This document shows, in pieces, positions 60,823-64,000 of a stretch of DNA of 64,000 bases. The stretch comes from Nonomuraea gerenzanensis (GTDB lineage: Bacteria > Actinomycetota > Actinomycetes > Streptosporangiales > Streptosporangiaceae), in the NCBI RefSeq assembly GCF_020215645.1, contig NZ_CP084058.1, positions 11,524,501 through 11,588,500 on the forward strand, read 5' to 3'. The translations under genes and the position numbers were made by a program. The notes beneath the pieces were generated by a model. It saw nothing but the letters and a program-made list of their open reading frames with translations. It was not told the origin of the DNA and searched no databases. Each line of letters begins with the position of its first letter. Within the stretch, counting starts at the first letter, position 1.

Positions 60823-61074
60823 TCAGTACACGTACGCCCACAGGTCGTAGGTGTAGTAGCCCGGGTAGGTCTGCGGGTAGTGGGTGCTGCACCACCAGGT
60901 CTGCCAGCGCCCGGTCTGCACGCCCGACTGGCCGAAGGAGACGCAGACGTCATAGGGCAGGTTGCTGTAGACCATCGTGAGCTCCGACGCGGCGTGCGCC
61001 GGGGTGGTCGTGGCCAGGGCGGGTGCCAGGGCGGTGACCGCGAGCAGGGCCAGGGCGGTGATTCTGCGACGCAC
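60823..61074 (-). CDS. Small secreted protein with two cysteines
   Basis: An 83-aa precursor. GTG at 61074 follows GGGGAG; signal peptide to about residue 30 (TTTPAHA). The mature 50-odd residues carry two Cys (YDVCVSFGQ and TWWCSTHY) and many Tyr/Trp (PGYYTYDLWAYVY), so a single-disulfide, aromatic-rich peptide. No family recognised. It ends 6 bp from the convergent lectin gene. Confidence 0.6.
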   Translation of the reverse strand: MRRRITALALLAVTALAPALATTTPAHAASELTMVYSNLPYDVCVSFGQSGVQTGRWQTWWCSTHYPQTYPGYYTYDLWAYVY

Positions 61075-61281
61075 CAGTTCTCCCCTCATGAAGGGCCGGA
61101 TGGCGTGGGTTGCGATCACCGTGCATTGGACGTCGGAGGTCAACCCCGCTGCAAGATCGACCTTGTCGAGGCTCCGGCGACCAGCACGGACGCGGCGGAC
61201 ACGGTGAAAGGTTCATCGCGCGGCGGGACCGCGCGGACTGTCAAGGCCCGGATGGTTCGTCGCGCGGCCCGTCGAGGCGCT

Positions 61282-64000
61282 TCAGAGCTGCCAGCCGATC
61301 TCCTCCTGGGGCAGGTAGCGGCAGGTGGAGCCGGTCGAGACGGACGCGCGCAGGTGGGCGGCCAGCTCGGGGTGGGTGTGGTCGAGCTTGCGGAGGGTGT
61401 CGCGGATGCGGGCCGTGACGGTCTTGCGGGCGCGCTCCGCCTCGTCGCCCAGCCGCCGCGTGCGCCCGCCCAGCCCCGCCGCGGTACGCAGCTCGGCCAG
61501 CAACGCGGCACGCTCCTCGTCGAGCTGGGCCGCCCGGCCGTCGTCGCCCAGCCCGGCGGCACGGTCGATCTCCTCGTCCAGCCAGGCCAGGCGGCGGCGG
61601 TACTGAGCCCTGGCCTCGTCGTCGAGCACCTCGTCGCCGCCCATGCGGCGGGCCGCGACCACCACCTCGCCGCCCTCGGGGTCGAGCAGCAGCACGGCCG
61701 GCACGTCGTCGCCCGGGCGGCTCAGCAGGGTGTGCAGGTCGCGCAGGCCCTTGGCGTCGGGCAGGTGCACGAGGCGGCCGGCGAAGGACAGCGACCAGAC
61801 CGCGCCGTCACGCCGGAACAGCCCGGCGGCACCGCGCCGCGACCTGAGGGCCTCGGGCTCGCCTCGGCCGGGACCGCTCCCACCCCACTTCTCCCCGGGC
61901 TCCGCGGCTTCCGCAGGGTGGTACTCCAGCACCTGCCGCATCCCCAGCTCCTCCGCCTCCCGCACCACCCCCGCGAACAGGGCCCGCGCGGCCTCCGCGT
62001 CACCGGCTCCGGCCCGGGAGTGCAGCGCCTCGGCCAGGTGGGCGCGGGCGAGCACGGACCACGGCCGCGCCCGCATGGCCTCGGCGGCCCGATGGGCGGC
62101 GGTCAACTCCTCGACGGCCTCCGGCCAGCGCTCCAGCACGGCGTCCACGCGCCCGAGCCACAGATCGTACGGACCGCTGATGTCCCAGCCGAACAGCGAC
62201 ACCATCCACTGCCCCCGATGCGGCGCCAGCAGGGCCCGCACCCGGGCGCACAGCTCGGGATCCTGCGTGACCACGGCCAGCTCCGCCATCAGCCGCAGCC
62301 AGATCGGCTGGAACACGCGGTCGGCCGGCTCCTCGGCGTCGAGCCGGCGCAGCGCGGCGTCGAGGTCGCCCGACTGCAGCGCCGTCAGGGCCTCCAGCAG
62401 CGGCACGCACGGATGGGTCGACCCTCTGAGCTCGCGCAGCATCCGCTCCTGCCCGTCGGTGTCGCCGCGCAACGCCGACATCGACCACTGGTGGTGCTTG
62501 AGCATGAAGATGAAGTGCTCGTGCTTGGCGTCCGGGTGGATGGACTCCAGCAACGACTCGGCCTCGGCGAAGCGGCCTTCGAGGCCGGCGATGATGCTCG
62601 CGTCGATGTCGGTGGACATCACGTGGTGCGGGCGCTCGCTGCCGCGGCCCCTGGCGGCGTAGGCGTGGAACTCGTCGAGATAGCGCGGATCGCCCTGCTC
62701 GATCATGGCCACCCAGCGCAGGGCGCTGGAGAAGTGCTCGAGGTCGGGGTCGGAGGTGCGGCGGGCCACGGCGATCAGCTCGCCCGTCAGCGCCACCCGC
62801 TCCGCCGCCGTGCCAGGCCCCCAGATGATGTCGTGGTGCGCCCACAGGCTGAACGCCAGCGCGTCGTCGTCGCCGCCCTGCCTGGCCCGCGCGGCCAGGT
62901 GCAGGGCCAGCGCCATCGCGAGCCCGTCGTCGGGCACCGTGGGCCCGCCGACCAGCCTGCGGTGGGCGGCTCTGAGCAGGTCGAGTGACTGGCCGGGGCC
63001 GTAGTGGCTGTGGTGGACCAGCGCGACGCGGGCGGGCAGCTCGGGGTCGTCGGTGTCGCGGGCGATCCGCGCGGCCTCCTCGAACAGCCGCTTGACCTCC
63101 TCGTGCGCGCCGTCGTGGTGCAGCTGCCTGCCCAGGTCGAGCGCGATCAGGCCGCGCCGGCGCGCGCTGACGGCGGCGCTGCGCTCGTACGCCCTGCGCA
63201 GGTGGGCGAGCTGCTCCTCCGTCGCGATCCGCCCCCTGGCCTCGCGGGCGGCGTCGAGCAGCAGATCGACGGCCAGGTCGGGGTCGATCCGGTCGCCGGC
63301 GAGGTAGGCGTGCCTGGCCAGGTCGCTGGGCGGCAGCCGCCCGGCCAGCGCGGGCGAGCCCGCCACGGCGGCGACCACGGCGGCGTGGCGGTCGCGTGGG
63401 TCGTCGAGCGAGTCGTACAGCGTCTCGCGCACCAGGTCGTGGGCGAACGCGAACACGCCGCCGCCCCTGGTCACCACGAGCCTGGCCACCACGGCCAGCT
63501 CCAGCAGCCGATCGACGTGCGCGACCGGGGCCGCGATGGCGGCGGCGAGCACCTGGCGGTGGAACTCCCGCCCCAGCACCGCCGCGGCGGGCAGCAGCTC
63601 GGCCACCGGGCGCGGCAGCAGCGACAGCCGCCGCAGCAGCGCGTCGCGCACGCCGGGCGCGACCGCGCTGGCCGAGCCGCCGCTGCGCCACAGCCGGGAG
63701 GTCTGCTCGACGAAGAACGGGTTGCCGCCCGTGCGCAGGTGGACCTCCGCCACCAGCTCGGGTGGCGGATCGTGGCCGGCGGTGCGGGCCATGAGCGCGG
63801 CGACGCCCGCCCGGTCGAGCCCGGTCAGCGTGATCGTGGTCGCCTTGGCCACGAGCGGCGACAGCAGGTCGCGCAGCGGATGATCGACCGGCTCCACCTC
63901 GGTGTCGCGGTAGGTGCCGATCAGCAGCAGCCGCTCGAACCACGTCTGCCGCGCAGCGAACTCCAGCAGCCGCAGCGAGGCCGGGTCGGCGGCGTGCAGG
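61282..64000 (-). CDS. Large AAA-type ATPase regulator, C-terminal part (runs off right edge)
   Basis: At least 906 codons. The visible start includes the end of an AAA/STAND ATPase core: LHAADPASLRLLEFAA (Walker B region) and LLIGTYRDTEVE, then LTGLDRAGVAALMARTAGH, GGNPFFVEQTSRLW and AFAHDLVRETLYDSL, as in LuxR-type LAL and SARP-related ATP-binding regulators. TPR-like helices fill the middle. There is no LuxR HTH at the C-terminus; instead a domain with GLRDLHTLLSRPGDDVPAVLLLDP and a long helical ERARKTVTARIRDTLRKLDH segment ends it. The N-terminus, with any DNA-binding domain, is outside the window. Confidence 0.85.
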   Translation of the reverse strand, partial: LHAADPASLRLLEFAARQTWFERLLLIGTYRDTEVEPVDHPLRDLLSPLVAKATTITLTGLDRAGVAALMARTAGHDPPPELVAEVHLRTGGNPFFVEQTSRLWRSGGSASAVAPGVRDALLRRLSLLPRPVAELLPAAAVLGREFHRQVLAAAIAAPVAHVDRLLELAVVARLVVTRGGGVFAFAHDLVRETLYDSLDDPRDRHAAVVAAVAGSPALAGRLPPSDLARHAYLAGDRIDPDLAVDLLLDAAREARGRIATEEQLAHLRRAYERSAAVSARRRGLIALDLGRQLHHDGAHEEVKRLFEEAARIARDTDDPELPARVALVHHSHYGPGQSLDLLRAAHRRLVGGPTVPDDGLAMALALHLAARARQGGDDDALAFSLWAHHDIIWGPGTAAERVALTGELIAVARRTSDPDLEHFSSALRWVAMIEQGDPRYLDEFHAYAARGRGSERPHHVMSTDIDASIIAGLEGRFAEAESLLESIHPDAKHEHFIFMLKHHQWSMSALRGDTDGQERMLRELRGSTHPCVPLLEALTALQSGDLDAALRRLDAEEPADRVFQPIWLRLMAELAVVTQDPELCARVRALLAPHRGQWMVSLFGWDISGPYDLWLGRVDAVLERWPEAVEELTAAHRAAEAMRARPWSVLARAHLAEALHSRAGAGDAEAARALFAGVVREAEELGMRQVLEYHPAEAAEPGEKWGGSGPGRGEPEALRSRRGAAGLFRRDGAVWSLSFAGRLVHLPDAKGLRDLHTLLSRPGDDVPAVLLLDPEGGEVVVAARRMGGDEVLDDEARAQYRRRLAWLDEEIDRAAGLGDDGRAAQLDEERAALLAELRTAAGLGGRTRRLGDEAERARKTVTARIRDTLRKLDHTHPELAAHLRASVSTGSTCRYLPQEEIGWQL

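Overview
High-GC actinobacterial chromosome segment. Twin-arginine signals, an F420-type LLM flavoprotein, a secreted AroQ-gamma chorismate mutase, two PF04672-type methyltransferases, paired Ser/Thr kinases and frequent GTG/TTG starts point to a filamentous actinomycete, probably Streptosporangiaceae (Nonomuraea-like). That placement is inference from protein types. I see no tRNA, rRNA, transposase, integrase or CRISPR array.

Layout. 1-8.0 kb: edge of a methyltransferase, a Tat-exported propeller-amidohydrolase, an LLM/aldo-keto reductase operon divergent from a TetR gene with three copies of one operator, and a receptor Ser/Thr kinase. 8-15 kb: NAD(P)-binding proteins, an acyltransferase, an XRE/SDR pair divergent from a P450, a methyltransferase and a self-regulated TetR gene. 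15-20 kb: a second receptor kinase behind a duplicated start region, a secreted chorismate mutase, an unlisted 54-aa gene, and an Rrf2-MFS pair. 20-24 kb: an Asp/Glu-racemase family gene facing a murF-ddl pair. 24-30 kb: quinone oxidoreductase, a STAND NTPase with TPR-like tail, a phosphodiesterase and an exported sugar dehydrogenase/isomerase operon. 30-35 kb: HtrA protease, a three-gene membrane protein-DesK-type kinase-NarL regulator operon, and an exported serine hydrolase.

35.4-39.8 kb is the most unusual stretch: a 43-aa basic peptide gene, an exported unknown, a serine protease whose Shine-Dalgarno lies in a perfect 12-bp stem, and a three-gene cluster of a 14-cysteine double-psi-barrel-like protein, a Tat-exported protein and a MauE-type redox membrane protein. 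The cluster ends in 23-bp tandem repeats shared with the 3' end of a convergent chorismate mutase gene. I regard this Cys-rich/Tat/MauE cluster as the best candidate for an undescribed system.

40-50 kb: PobA-like hydroxylase, a VOC protein with two operators around its promoter, an alpha/beta hydrolase facing a repeat-built propeller protein, a second PF04672-type methyltransferase, a CAP-domain protein, a GNAT enzyme, and an exported trypsin-fold protein whose catalytic serine position holds aspartate. 50-58 kb: an OmpR two-component pair, two ABC exporter operons with a TetR gene, and an FMN reductase. 58-64 kb: a less GC-rich patch with DUF488 and YdcF-like genes, a transmembrane ricin-lectin protein with an HTH-like cytoplasmic part, a tiny secreted protein, and a large AAA regulator running off the right edge.

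Genes group into short operons, several with 4-bp ATGA/GTGA overlaps. Convergent neighbours are often separated by strong hairpins. Almost every TetR gene or regulated operon here has a visible inverted-repeat operator.
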